A DNA stretch of 64,000 nt from Desmodesmus armatus (taxonomy: Eukaryota > Chlorophyta > Chlorophyceae > Sphaeropleales > Scenedesmaceae). Position 1 is the first letter of the stretch. Each line of letters begins with the position of its first letter. The stretch is from assembly GCA_007449985.2 (NCBI GenBank), contig VIIQ02000008.1:434001-498000 (forward strand), read 5' to 3'. This document shows, piece after piece, positions 11,500 through 23,458 of this stretch. Both the position numbers and the translations under genes were made by a program. The notes beneath the pieces were generated by a model. The model had not been told where the DNA came from and ran no database searches. It saw only the letters and a list, made by a program, of their open reading frames with translations.

Positions 11500-14400
11500 A
11501 TGCGGGTGGCAGTGGTGGGGTCGGGAGTCGCAGGGCCTGTCCTTTCAATGCTCATAAAGCAGCGACTAGGCTGGGACACCACAGTTTTTGACGCGGCGCA
11601 TGCAATCAAAGAAGTAGGTCCTCAGGGACCGCAACTGGGGGGTGTAGGTCCTGTACTGTACATTCCTGACATGTCCCATTTGATGGCCACAGAACCGCAC
11701 CAATGCACACACCCAGCACCCCTACGCCTGCTGCATTAGTCACATGCAGCGGCCAATTGGCTGCACCGACCACACATCGCCCTTGTTATACAGGTGGGGG
11801 CGGGCATATCCCTGGCGCCCAACGGCCTGCGAGTGCTGGCGTCCCTTGACCTCTCCCCTAACCTGGCTGACAGGGTCGTGCATGAAGTTGGCGAGGCCAC
11901 CCCCATCACACACGTCATGCGGCCGGACGGCAGCACCATCGTACGCTTCGACTCCATGGGTCAGCAGGTAGGCATCAGACATTCGCCATGTTATCACCTG
12001 GCCGCGCTGGTGCTGGTTTGTTTGTTGCGACAGTACTAGTTTGCTTGTTTTGCATGCCCGTTCAGTGGGCTTGGCCATTGTGCCCGCCACCACCACCAGC
12101 ACCCCTCCACTGGAGTCACTCCAGCCCTCTGCCAGCGAACCACCACCACTCCACCATGCTCCTCACAGAATCTGCCGCTGACAGGACGTGCCCCACACAT
12201 GGCTGGGCAACCTTGCCAATAGTATTGCCGTATCACCTTAAAAACACCGGGATCTGGTTAGGCCAGTGCAATCTTACTAGGCTAGTCAAACTCAGGATAT
12301 GCAGTGTTCGTGCCGCCATTCACAGCGAGGGCAGTTGTCCTGTTCGTGCCCTTTACCCTTGCAGAAGCATGGCTGGCCAATGACAGGCATCCGTCGCTCC
12401 AGGCTACTGAGCACTTGCCTGGCAGCAATGCAGCAAATGGACATCCCCCTGCAGCTAGGCAAGCGCCTGTCAGGCATTGACAACCTACCAGAGCAGCACA
12501 GCAGCAAGGGCGGCAAGCTAGCCTCAACAGGGCCTGTCACGCTGCGGTTTGAGGATGGCAGCAGCTATCAGGCGGACCTGGTGGTGGGCTGTGATGGCTT
12601 GAACAGCAGGACGCGCGCTGTGCTGAAGAATGGGAGCGAGGCGCCACCCAGGCAAGTGTTTCACCCATGTGTCGCCCTCTACTCAAGAGCTAGACATCTT
12701 CAGAACAAGGACCACCATGTCCATGACGGCTTGAGGTGCTGTATTGTGTTGCAGTGCAGCAGCGAGTTGCCGGCAGGAATAAACCACATGGATGCTGGCA
12801 GTCAACTGATACTGCGCACGCTGCATCTCACTCCCAACCAAATGCTGACAGGCAAATGCCATTTGGCAGCACCTGGTCATCCTGCCATTTCCTGTGCCAG
12901 CAGCTGATAAACCCCTCGCTGCCAACGGCTGCTGGTGCTAGTAGCTAGTAGCTGCTGCGCTGTCGTTGAAGGCGACCCAAGCTGCGTTTCCAGCTCACTG
13001 AGGTGGTACATTTGTGCAACCTGCCTTACTGCCCTGCAGCTACACTGGCAAAGAGGTATGCGGACAGCAGCATTGAGGCTACATCAGTTGGACGGGATTA
13101 TGCACGCCTGGGCCTCTGCAACCCAGGCCACTGTACTGTCCATGCAAGCAAGATGAATGTGCAGGCTTGCACAGGAGCGCAACGCCACCAAACAGGCCTG
13201 GACCTAGGTGCAGGAGGCTCCCACTGTGATAGTTGGTGATGCACAGCGGCAGCCAAGCAGAGCCACAGCACGTATGCAGAACTCACACCTGGATGCTGGA
13301 CAGGTATGCATGGTGGAAGTACCTGACGGGCCGGCGCAGCAGTGGTTGCACAGTGCCCTTCCAGTGTCCGACAGTGTGTGTGCAACTCGGGTTGCTGTTT
13401 GCATTTGCAGATCATCTTTGCTGTGACATGTGACCGCGACCAAGACCTTATACCCAAGGGTGAGGTGCAAATGGTGAGAGTGTGCTGCTGGTGCTGCATG
13501 TGACTTGTCAACGTCACTAATTGAATTTCCCCTCAAGCTATGTATCCCATACAGTGTTATGGGCCTGCACAGACACTAACATGTGAGCACAACATCCCAA
13601 GTCTGGCAAACTTTGTCAGCTGGCGTCCAGCGCAGCAGCTCTTGCCCTTCTGCTTGCAAGCACTCAGTCTGCCCTGCTCGGCGTCGCCCAGGTTGAACTG
13701 CTTGCACGCAATGCCATGCCATGCTAACTGTCCTGGCTTTGGGCTTGGAAAGCCACTGATTGCGCTAGTGGCTGCAATTACATTCAATGCACGGTGCCAG
13801 GTGTATGGCCCACCCAGCAGCACCAAGTCCGGCGGGCAGCACTATGGTGCTTATGGACTTGGCCCAGATGCTTGTTGGTTTGCATCACTGGAGCGCGCAA
13901 CGGCAGCAGGCTCTCAGAGGGCTGGCAGTGGAGGCGGCATGGGCAGTGCTGGCAGCGCGTCTGATAGCTGGGGGCCTGTGACTGATGCGGCAGTGATGCA
14001 GGGGATTCAAGAGGAGCTGCGGGACAGGTTCAGGGGCTGGGCCCTGCCTCAGCAAGTGCTGGAGAGAGACGTCACTGCTATGATCAGGGTGAGGTTGTAG
14101 CGCTGCTGTACAGCTGGCCACCATGGTGGCTGCAGGGGTTGGGTGAGCAGGTCAATCAGGCGAGCACAGGTGGTGCCTTGCAAGATTGTCAAGGTCACAG
14201 CCCATGTTTGGCTGCAGGCCTGCTGGCTCGCCAGGCAGCATTGCCGATCAGCCCTTTGCATAAGGTATGGCGATTCCCCAGGGACCTTGATGATGCTGGG
14301 ACTGGTAGCTGGCGTGTATGACGGTGGGGTTGCCAAGCACCACTGCGCATGGAAGTAGGGGCAAGGGTTGCATTGGGGGACGCACTGCTGCAGCATGATC

Positions 14401-15665
14401 TCCACCTGTACTCCGCTGTTGTGCAGGTTGGTGTGTATGACAGGGACCCAACCAGGGGTTGGGTGAGGGGCCCGGTTACCCTGGCAGGAGATGCAGCAGC
14501 ACCCATGCCACCCAACCTGGGCCAGGGAGGCAACAAGGCCTTGGAGAATGCAGGTGTCCTGGTACACTGCCTAGTAAGGTGCGCAAAGGGAGCAACAGGC
14601 TGCCAGGCTGCATGAATGCATGCACCTCCTGCACAGCAGGGGTGCAGCAGTGCCATGCAGGGTAGGCTTGGGGTGTAGTCGGGTGTGCATCGTTCCAGTT
14701 AGGCTGTGCACTTAGCTCCCAGCAACAGCTGCTGCAGTCGCAACAGTTGGTCTCAGCCTGAGCATGGCATTGCTGCTTCCAGCCCCGGTGGGTGGTGCTG
14801 GTACATCCTTCTGAGCCTTTGCTTATGCCAGCTGTTATCCTTAGGCGTTGTCACTGACTCCCTTGCTGGTGGTGCTGCCTCTGAAGTCTGAGCTGAAAAG
14901 GCACAGCACCATCATGGTGCAATGCAAACGTGGCACCTGGGATCAGTCATAATAGCACCAACGGTGTCTGTGTATCCTTCTATCTCATTCTGCGTGGTAT
15001 GGCCATGTGGTTTTGTCCACTTTGCATCGTCCAATTTGTTGTTTGTGTTTAGGCACAAGGACAACATCCCTCTAGCCCTGCAGCGCTATGAGGAGCTGAG
15101 CAGCAGGCGCGCTGCACAACTGCTGGATTACTCACGGCAAGCCGCTGCAAGTACGTGCACCATGAGCAATTTGCCTTCTCTGGGTGCTGTGGCAGGACTC
15201 CTGCTCGGAGCAGACCATAGCAAAAGGCAGTTATGTTCATGCCCCCACAGGTCGGCTTTTGCTGTTAGCATCAGCCATCTGACTCCATGTCTGATGCACC
15301 TGCCCCCCCCCCCCGCCCTCGCTGAACCCGTTGGCATCAAATATCAGTGTCAGCACCGGGCGCGATGCTTTGACAAAGCAGTGTGCAGAATGCTCACAGA
15401 CTTTGCTGCACAGCCAGTGTCAGAACAATGGAGTGGTATGGCACAGTGCCACGCCCTTGTGTGTGCACTAGACAGTACACATGCTTCCTTTTGATCATGG
15501 TGCTCCTGTTCTGTGCTGGCTGCAGTGGCCAACCTTACCCACCCCCTGGCCATCGCAGCACGCAATGCCTTCCTGCGCTCTGTGGTTGCGCTGAATGGGA
15601 CTTTGCCAAGCGACTGGCTGTGGAAGTATGACTGCCAAGCTGTGGTTGAGGCTGAAGCTGCTTGA
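11500..15665 (+). CDS. FAD-dependent monooxygenase, zeaxanthin-epoxidase/UbiH-like
   Basis: Group A flavin monooxygenases use FAD and NAD(P)H to hydroxylate or epoxidise a substrate. Well-supported exons: 11500-11613, with the dinucleotide-binding motif VVGSGVAGPVLSMLI; 11794-11967, VGAGISLAPNGLRVL; 12365-12651, MTGIRRSRLL and the DG motif VVGCDGLNSRTRAVL; 13801-14088, HYGAYGLGPDACWFAS; 14427-14573, the GD motif LAGDAAAPMPPNLGQGG; 15053-15150, ALQRYEELSSRRA; and 15526-15665, the C-terminus ending in a TGA stop. A small exon ending at 14426 (HDLHLYSAVVQ) may precede the GD exon. The third exon appears to end at a GC donor (AG|GCAAGT). The exon or exons between 12652 and 13800, and the join between 14573 and 15053, are unresolved; candidates start at about 13056 (YADSSIEATS) or 13305 (YAWWKYLTG). 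The His usually found in GDAAHP is Ala here. Substrate unknown; the gene may be partly degenerate. Confidence 0.75.
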
Positions 15666-15979
15666 GCTCACAGTGCCAGATCCTTATGGGTCATCTGCCG
15701 AATGACGCATGACACATGGTCATGCAGTGGGAGCTATGCAGTATTCCTTTACTGTTTCAGGTCTAGGCCCCTGGCTGCAATGGCATAAGGTATTTTGCCT
15801 CACCTGAGTGTCAATATACATCAGGCAAACCACGCATCCAAGCATGAAAGAGGGAAAGGTAATCAGATTACCTGATTATCAGGTTCTTACTTGCAAACCC
15901 CCGTCGATGTGCAAGCTTCCCAGCTTCCTGCCCACTGGGTCCTAAATTTCTTAGGTGTTGCAGGAATCATCTGATTTGT
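15666..15979. other. Intergenic, no gene seen
   Basis: This stretch holds the 3' flank of the monooxygenase gene and the 5' flank of the membrane-protein gene starting at 15980. A short run of TAATCAGATTACCTGATTATC (imperfect inverted repeats of GATTA) lies near 15860-15880. Nothing else stands out. Confidence 0.4.
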
Positions 15980-17941
15980 ATGGCGCTCTGCCTCTGTCAC
16001 CCGACCTCCCATGACATGACGGACGATGGACTCTGCACGCAGCGGTTAGAGGACTCATCACTGTCCGCACATCGTAGTCACTACACCTCTGGACAGTCAC
16101 TGCACCTCAGCATGCAGCAGGCTCAAGCGCATGAACAGCAGCCTGTGAGGGCAGCAGCCCTACCACCACAGCGAGCTTGGAGGGCAATGGAGTATGCCCA
16201 GTACTGGAACTCAAAGCATGCACACTTGGCATCCATTGACACCGTATTCTTCGCCATCCACCTGATCATGTCGGCCATACACAAGCGGGTGCTGGTCACT
16301 GCACGGGAGCAGCTTGGTTTCGAATGTGCCATGGCCATCTTTGCTGGGGCGTTGCTGATGCGCCTGTTCTTCAGCAACCTGTACAACCGTGTGCGGCCAC
16401 GTCTTGTCTTCATCGTCCACCTACTGCTCACAATCATCCGTGCATGTGTGGTCAAGACCATGGACAGCAAGCAGGTAGGGTGGAGATGGGGGTGGGGTGG
16501 GTGTGGTGTAGGGGGCCTGCCTTGTTGTCTGCTGCAAGCTTACAGGTGCAGCTGCCCAAAAAAAACTGAAGGAACAAATGCACGTTCAAGCTGTATGTGG
16601 TCATTTACAGAGCCCCCAGCCACCCTCTGAGCTGGCGCCTTGTTGTTTCATGCAGGCTGTTCACTTCCGGCCAGGCATGGCTACTGAGCAAAACCATACA
16701 GCTTTTGTGCTGGCAACCACGATGTTGGCAATTTTGGGTGGCCCTTTCCGGCTGTTTGAAATGATGGGGCTGCAGCAGCCGTGGCGCTACCATGCACTCA
16801 ACACTGTGCTGTATCTGGTGGTGCACCCATGGTTTGCAGCGGATGGCATGAGGTGAGCACGGTTTGGTCTGCAAATATGCATGGGTGGCTGGTTTCCATG
16901 GCACAGGTTGGGATTTGGGTCATTGCTGCATGCGTTTGTACATGAACCTCTGCCATGCAGTCATTTTCTTGAGCTGGATTTCCAGCTCACTGGGTGTTGC
17001 TGTAAACCGCACTGTGACCTTTTCCGCCAACTCCTGCAAAGGCAGCAAAGGCAGGGTTTATGTCACTATAACAACATGGTCAAACGTCTCTGCCTGTGTG
17101 CATGTCTCTGTCGGTGTGTCTGTTGTCCTGCAGGCTGGCGTACAGCAACAGCATGTTCTACACTGTCCATGCAGTGCATGATGCCGTATCAGCAGTGTTT
17201 GACTCGCTCACAGATGCGGTGGCAGGCCTGCCTGCCGGACAGCAGCAGACATGCAGCAGCTGTGCTGGGGTAGCCGTGTACAGCTTCATGTGCCTCTTCA
17301 GCTCGGTTGCGGTACCTCTCTACACCATGTTTGTGTGGGAGCAGAACGCCATGAAACGCTGGCTGCAGACAGCAATTGGGGCCATGAGCAGCGACAATAC
17401 GGCTGCTGCACAAGCCATGCGGCCGTCCAGCAGCCGCAGCACTGCAGCCGGTACGGACAGCACTGCCGCTGCAGCTGGGCAGCAAGCTGCAGGAGTCCTG
17501 CAGGACAACACGGCAGTGCTGTCAGCACAGGGCCAGCACAGCACAGTCAACAGCAGCAGGCACAGCCGGCACACAAGGACCAGCAGCAATAGCAGCTCCG
17601 GCAGCAGCACCAGCGCTGGCAGCACTGGGCGGCGCATGACGAGGATGGAGGCGATCTGCCTTCGTGCTGAGGCAGTGGCAGAAGAGCAGCTAGCTGCAAG
17701 TGCTCAGGTGCCAAACCTTTTGGAGCTGGTGACCAGCAGCAACCCTTTGGTGCGCTGGTGCACACACCTCGTGGTGCTTGTTGCGATGATGATGGCGTGT
17801 TGGGTGGTGGCCAATGGCTTTGCACTTGTGCTGCTGCCGCGGGTGCTGGACAGCCAGCAGCTGGACAGGTGGTGCCCCAACAGGCCTTACACACCTTACA
17901 GCATCGCTGGGGAGGTGTATGAAGGGTTGCGAGGACAGTAG
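15980..17941 (+). CDS. Hypothetical multi-pass membrane protein (3 exons)
   Basis: Not recognised. Exons 15980-16474, 16656-16852 and 17134-17941 join in phase to about 499 residues. Exon 1 has a polar N-terminus (His/Gln-rich), then hydrophobic segments around FFAIHLIMSAIHKRVLV and FAGALLMRLFFSNLY and a third around LVFIVHLLLTIIRACVV. Exon 2 adds AFVLATTMLAILGGPF and HALNTVLYLVVHPWF. Exon 3 adds VAVYSFMCLFSSVAVPLYTMF, a cytosolic-looking Ser/Ala/Gln-rich linker of about 110 residues, and a last helix (LVVLVAMMMACWVVANGFAL). Five to seven membrane spans are likely. An optional exon at about 16907 is phase-compatible at its 5' end but not needed. Function cannot be inferred; an algal-specific transporter-like or integral membrane protein is possible. 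Confidence 0.7.
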
Positions 17942-20900
17942 CTGTGTGGTGGGGCTGTGATCTGACGATCCAGTGTGTATGGGTCATATCTTGACTTTTG
18001 AAGTTGTTATGGGTCACACCCCACATTCCAACTCGTGTGTATACTGCGCTGGCGGTACTTTGTCTGTTTGTGTGTATACTGCACCCATCAAGAGTTTATG
18101 GGGCACTGTTGCAACCTGTGTGTGGAACTGTTGGTGTGTGCTGATTTTGCTTTACATAGAGGGCCTCCAACCTCAACTCAGCTGCAATTTTGTCTGCACT
18201 GGCTGTCACGGAGACTGCTTGCTGCCTGTGTCGGCCAGCTGCCTGCCCACCTTTTTTGCAGCATTGCTTCGTGGGTACTGGTGTGGTGTGACGTACACTG
18301 GGTGAGTGACCTCCACGTTTATAGGGCTGCGGTGTGCTGCCGTTTATTTGCTGCGGTGGTCCGCATCGCTGCCTTAGCCTGTTGATCAGCTTGTGAAGGG
18401 ATATGGGACCAGCAGGAGGCTGCATGTGCATGTCGGCAAGCCTGGTGCAGACCGCATGGGGAGCGGGAAGCAGAGCATGCACGGCAGGAGAAGCCCTTCA
18501 AACAGCAGTAGGGCAGCAGCCTGCAAGTTGCACAATGACCGTTTTGATCGTGTATGTTTGACTGTACAGGGAGGCGTCAGGTCAGATGTGTCCACAAGTT
18601 ACCGGGTCACCAGCGGTGTTGCTCGCACTGATGCTGCACATGCATCCGTAATGGGGTTGTAGCAGGGTAGAATTGTCGCTGTCTGCCGCTTGGGCCTTGG
18701 TTATGACCAGCTCATCAGGAGACTGGGTTTTGCTGTGGGCCTGTTGGTGCGGCTTTGCTGTCTTGCTGTTCATTGGTGGACACTGCCAGTGTTCCCAGCT
18801 GGGGGCTGACCTTGTCTCTCCCAGCCTGTACCTGTCAGTGTAGAGTTGGTTTTAAAGTGACGCAGCACAGCATGCCGGCAAGGCCTTATGGTGGCTGCTG
18901 CGTTGCCTGCTTATTCGCGGCCTTTGGTATGATGTGGCATGCTGTTATGGCTGCTGTGTCGTTTGCTTTGCTCGCATTGTGTAGTGAGCTGTTGTGGCTG
19001 CCGTGGTGACTGCTTTTGCCCTCATTGTTTCTAGTGAGCTGTCCTGCCTGGCTATGTTGCTTGCTTTGCTCGCACCAAGTATGGACGTGACGTCCTGTCG
19101 GTTATGGATGAAGATGTCGAGGCCTTGCAGTGAGGGCGCTGGATGCGCCTTCAGTGCTTCTGCAATCAGCACACGTTATCTTTACAGCCACGCTGGGGGT
19201 GGCTATCACCCACATGGATGCCGCACACTGATGTCAGAGCTGAGCTGGCTGGCTGGTTTGCAGTCATCAGTCATGGAGCCCCTACATTATTGTGGGCAGC
19301 AAATGCCCTACACCACCGCCCTTATGAGCCCTGGCTGAGTTTGCACTGCAAGCTTGGACTGCCCTGGGCCGTTGGTCTGTGGCTTGTTCAGACTTGAACG
19401 GGTGCATGTGGTTGTGTATGGCTGGGCTATTATGCTTGCACCTGCTGTGTGGTGGTGTGTCAGCTTGCGGCTGCTGCTTTAGGGTAGTGGCTGCTGCTTC
19501 AGGGGCTGCGGTGATACTGTACAGAGAGGTTGATGTAGCAGGCATCGACTTCTCTGGTGATGGGCCCTGTTGGGATGGGATTGTTGGCTTGCTGTCTAGT
19601 TGTCTAGGAAATTGCGGGGTGTACATGTTGGCTATGTGCGACCCATCCAGAGTCTCCCTTACAGACGTGTAGTAGTATCTGCCGACAGGTTGTTACTAAT
19701 GAACTTGCAACATGGAGCTGAAGGTAACATCACATCAGCTGTCACGCCACGGCAGCGTGAACGTGCTGACTGTTTCCTTTGCACCACTTGTGTGGCCAAC
19801 ACTCGTCAGTGGCATCTGCACTGCCTGCTCTGCAACACAATATGTGGTGTCTTACGGCAGTTGGCTGTCCCTGTCGCGCGCGTTTTTTTGTGAATGTGTT
19901 GCATGATGCACATGCATGCATCAGAGTGCGTACTATAGTAGTATAGTACTGTAGTACTGTCTCATGTGCCTATCGTATGGCACCTGGTTGCCAATCACCA
20001 CCTTTGAACTTATCTGCTGCTGCACTGGTACTTCAATGAATATGACACATATGCATGTGTGTCACTTGAGCTAGTCAAGGAAGCTCAATGCTGTCCTCTC
20101 ACTTTGGCAGCAATTTTTTTGTGTACTACGTTCGGGCATTCTGCGTTCTTTGTCAATGCCGTGCTCACGTACTGGGGTGTAAGCACGTGCATACTGAGCG
20201 TGCTGGCCATTGTACTGAGCATCCATGGAGTGCTTGGACCGACACGTTTGGGATGGTATGCTGGTATGTGGATGGACCATCTTCAAAAGAACACGTCCCA
20301 ATTTGGTGTGGGGTCAACGTGTACAGAGTGGGTGGATGGGCTTGCGTCAAGGATAAAACAAGAAGCAGCATTGGTTCAGGGTATCATCCTTTGCCGGCCG
20401 TCAGCAGTGATGTGCTGCGGCAGTGATGTGCTCAAGATGGCTTACCAGATTTGTTGACTGCCAGTGGGGGAAGGTTTCGCGGCATCGCGACGCCGCCAGC
20501 AGTGCTGGAGTGTGGTTATGGCTATGATTCTGTCCGTCAGTGCGCTGCCCTGTTAGGCTGCCTGGTGGGAGTTGTGTTATTTTTTACTTCTGTAACACTG
20601 ACATTAGGGTCAGCCTGGTGACCATGCTGCGGCTGGCAGCAACACCAACCAGCAAAGCAGCGCTCCCCTGGCGGACCAACAGTACATTGGGAGGGTGGCA
20701 CATGCAGGACTCCTGCTTTGTCGGACGCACTGGTCCGAGTGACACACATGAGGCGGTGGAGCTCACAGCAGTGTGCACCCCTGCCACTGAAAGAGGCCAC
20801 ACTGCTCCCACAGTAGCAGTGTCGCCGTTCCCCAGATGTGCCACACGAGGGTTCTGACACAGTTTTTTTGGCAGGCAAGTTGCCGTGGCTTTCCGTGTCA

Positions 20901-21013
20901 ACCTGTGTCAAACCACCCTGCAGTGCTTGTGATGTCCTGGTGACATTCCATGATTTGGGCCCAACCCTACAAGCACTCTCCCTCCTGACACCCAACCAAA
21001 CGCTGTGTTGAGC
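17942..21013. other. Gene-poor region
   Basis: About 3 kb in which I see no exon chain or domain. The sequence is T/G-rich on the plus strand, unlike the C/A-rich flanks of the minus-strand genes. It contains imperfect local duplications, for example two related blocks near 18950-19080 sharing TTTGCTTTGCTCGCA and TAGTGAGCTGT. A long 3' UTR of the preceding gene or a non-coding transcript is possible but not shown. Confidence 0.45.
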
Positions 21014-21031
21014 AGCTTATCCCATGGATTG

Positions 21032-21252
21032 TTCATATTGCCCCCATATTCGACCGAAAATATATCTCATATTCTTCCTGAACCCCCCATATTCCCCTAG
21101 TCCTTCCATATCCCTCTCCAGCCCCTACACACACCACCTTGCTGTCATGCTGACCTGCTCCTCACCCAACTCCACACTCTGCCACCGCTAGGATTCGAAC
21201 CAGCGACCTTGCAGACTGTAGGGGAAAACTCTAACCAGTGGGCCACGAGGGC
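21032..21252 (-). mobile_element. tRNA-derived SINE-like element
   Basis: Read on the minus strand, the unit begins GCCCTCGTGGCCCACTGG (21252 downward). It has an A box-like TGGCCCACTGG (21235-21245) and a perfect B box GGTTCGAATCC (21191-21201) at tRNA spacing. The first 7 nt can pair with CGGTGGC about 73 nt downstream with one mismatch, but the T arm carries an extra base, so it is not a sound tRNA. Past the tRNA-like head comes about 150 nt of unrelated sequence with several CATATTC motifs, as expected for a SINE body. The 3' end is a guess. Confidence 0.55.
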
Positions 21253-21315
21253 ACCATGCAAATTGGAGATTTCAAGGTGCTGTATCCACCAACAGGGTTT
21301 TGTGAGCTTTGCTAA

Positions 21316-22428
21316 GCGTTTTTTGACGTCAGGGCGAGGCATGCTGCCTTCCGTCAGAGGGTGTTGTCTGTTGATATGTTGCAGCCAATTGTGGGCGAGT
21401 TGCCCGAGGTCACTCGGGTGCTTCGGCGGTGGTGGAAGCTGCGTGTGCCTAATGAGCACAAGGAGGCTGCATGGCGGCTCACCCTCGATGCGTTCCCTAC
21501 GGCTCAGCGCATGCACACAGGCACCTCTTGTGTAGCCTGTGGGGCTGCGGAGCCCGGTGTACAGCACCATTGTTGGGAGTGTCCTGTTGCAGGGGCGGTG
21601 CGGGCGGAGATTGAGGGGCAGTTGCGAGCTCACCGGGTGGGCGACAGCCCCCCTTGGTTGGCTGCTGATCGCGGCCTGCAGTGTGCAGCTTTGTGGATGG
21701 GGGTGAAACCTCATCCCCGGCTGCATCATGTTGTGTGGGACATGGTGTGTCTGGCTGGCATAGGTGCTGTTGACTTTGGCCGCAGAGTGGCTTGGGCTGT
21801 GGCAGCAGAAGGCCCTGCACTGCCTCTGCTGACGGTAGAGCGCATTGCAGGGCGTGCTGCTGTTGGGGAGTTTTGGCGCGTCTTGGCTGACTTTGCGGTT
21901 TCTGCAATCATCCCTAAGCGGGCGCAGGGGCTTGCGCTCACACAGCAGCCTTTCATTGCATGGCATGTTGTGCTGTCAGGAGGCAACGGTTTGCGAGTAG
22001 TTAGGCATTGAGCGTCTGCATGTGTTGACATGTGAGTTGTTGGCTGCTGTGTGACTTCTGTTCTGCTGGCTTGTGAACAGTGCAGCGACCGGTGGTGTCG
22101 GTGACGTTGCCCCCACGTACGCCCACTGCAACATGTGGGAGTGGTTTGTGGCTCGCAGCTGTGTGTTCGCTGTTTTCTGTTCCGTCCGCCCTTTCTTATC
22201 GCAACCCTGCAGGTGCGAGAAGCAGTGCCGTTGGCGCCATTCAGTCCTTCCAGTGTATTATATCTGTTTTCGCAATCTGGAAGCACACTGAGTGTGCGTG
22301 ACAAGCTTTTGATGGTGGGGTTTGTCCGAACGGCCCCCTTCCGTACTGGTTGTGTCCATCCGTGGCTGGGTTCAGTTGCAACGTAGTTGCTTGAGAAACC
22401 CGTGTAACACCTTCATTCAGGGCGAGGG
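21316..22428 (+). mobile_element. LINE (non-LTR retrotransposon) fragment, copy A, 5'-truncated
   Basis: An open frame from 21316 to 22011 encodes the C-terminal end of a non-LTR retrotransposon polyprotein. It has a WRLTLDAFPTAQRM-like stretch and a zinc knuckle of reverse-transcriptase type (CVACGAAEPGVQHHCWECP, C-x2-C, then H and C). No reverse transcriptase or endonuclease domain is present, so the copy is truncated at its 5' end. About 417 bp of 3' UTR follow, ending in TTCATTCA and GGGCGAGGG (22420-22428). The sequence CAGGGCGAGG also occurs at 21330-21339, near the apparent 5' boundary. Confidence 0.75.
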
Positions 22429-22693
22429 TGTTCGCTGTTTTCTGTTCCGTCCGCCCTTTCTTATCGCAACCCTGCAGGTGCGAGAAGCAGTGCCGTTGGC
22501 GCCATTCAGTCCTTCCAGTGTATTATATCTGTTTTCGCAATCTGGAAGCACACTGAGTGTGCGTGACAAGCTTTTGATGGTGGGGTTTGTCCGAACGGCC
22601 CCCTTCCGTACTGGTTGTGTCCATCCGTGGCTGGGTTCAGTTGCAACGTAGTTGCTTGAGAAACCCGTGTAACACCTTCATTCAGGGCGAGGG
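22429..22693 (+). mobile_element. LINE copy B, strongly 5'-truncated (3' UTR only)
   Basis: This 265-bp segment repeats copy A from 22164 to its end, apparently without differences, and finishes with the same TTCATTCA-GGGCGAGGG tail (GGGCGAGGG at 22685-22693). It starts directly after the terminal GGGCGAGGG of copy A. Confidence 0.85.
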
Positions 22694-23413
22694 CCGGCTG
22701 CATCATGTTGTGTGGGACATGGTGTGTCTGGCTGGCATAGGTGCTGTTGACTTTGGCCGCAGAGTGGCTTGGGCTGTGGCAGCAGAAGGCCCTGCACTGC
22801 CTCTGCTGACGGTAGAGCGCATTGCAGGGCGTGCTGCTGTTGGGGAGTTTTGGCGCGTCTTGGCTGACTTTGCGGTTTCTGCAATCATCCCTAAGCGGGC
22901 GCAGGGGCTTGCGCTCACACAGCAGCCTTTCATTGCATGGCATGTTGTGCTGTCAGGAGGCAACGGTTTGCGAGTAGTTAGGCATTGAGCGTCTGCATGT
23001 GTTGACATGTGAGTTGTTGGCTGCTGTGTGACTTCTGTTCTGCTGGCTTGTGAACAGTGCAGCGACCGGTGGTGTCGGTGACGTTGCCCCCACGTACGCC
23101 CACTGCAACATGTGGGAGTGGTTTGTGGCTCGCAGCTGTGTGTTCGCTGTTTTCTGTTCCGTCCGCCCTTTCTTATCGCAACCCTGCAGGTGCGAGAAGC
23201 AGTGCCGTTGGCGCCATTCAGTCCTTCCAGTGTATTATATCTGTTTTCGCAATCTGGAAGCACACTGAGTGTGCGTGACAAGCTTTTGATGGTGGGGTTT
23301 GTCCGAACGGCCCCCTTCCGTACTGGTTGTGTCCATCCGTGGCTGGGTTCAGTTGCAACGTAGTTGCTTGAGAAACCCGTGTAACACCTTCATTCATTCA
23401 TTCAGGGCGAGGG
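22694..23413 (+). mobile_element. LINE copy C, 5'-truncated
   Basis: This segment repeats copy A from 21717 onward at an offset of 977 bp. It includes the last 98 codons of the retrotransposon frame (stop at 22988) and the whole 3' UTR. The translated stretches shared with copy A are identical. The tail has two more CATT units than copies A and B before GGGCGAGGG (23405-23413). It begins exactly after the tail of copy B. Confidence 0.85.
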
Positions 23414-23458
23414 TTGCGTGTGTCGCCCTGTAACCCCTTCTTCTTCTTAGGGCGAGGG
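23414..23458 (+). mobile_element. 45-bp tail of a related LINE subfamily
   Basis: The segment ends in CTTCTTCTTCTTAGGGCGAGGG-type sequence: a (CTT)n run replaces the (CATT)n run, and the terminal AGGGCGAGGG is kept. It contains CCTGTAACCCCTTC, comparable to GTGTAACACCTTC in copies A-C. It sits between the tail of copy C and the start of copy D. Confidence 0.6.

Noticed and set aside
21180..21252. Functional tRNA gene
   Set aside because: A and B boxes are good, but the T arm has an extra base, one acceptor pair is lost and the anticodon arm does not fold cleanly.
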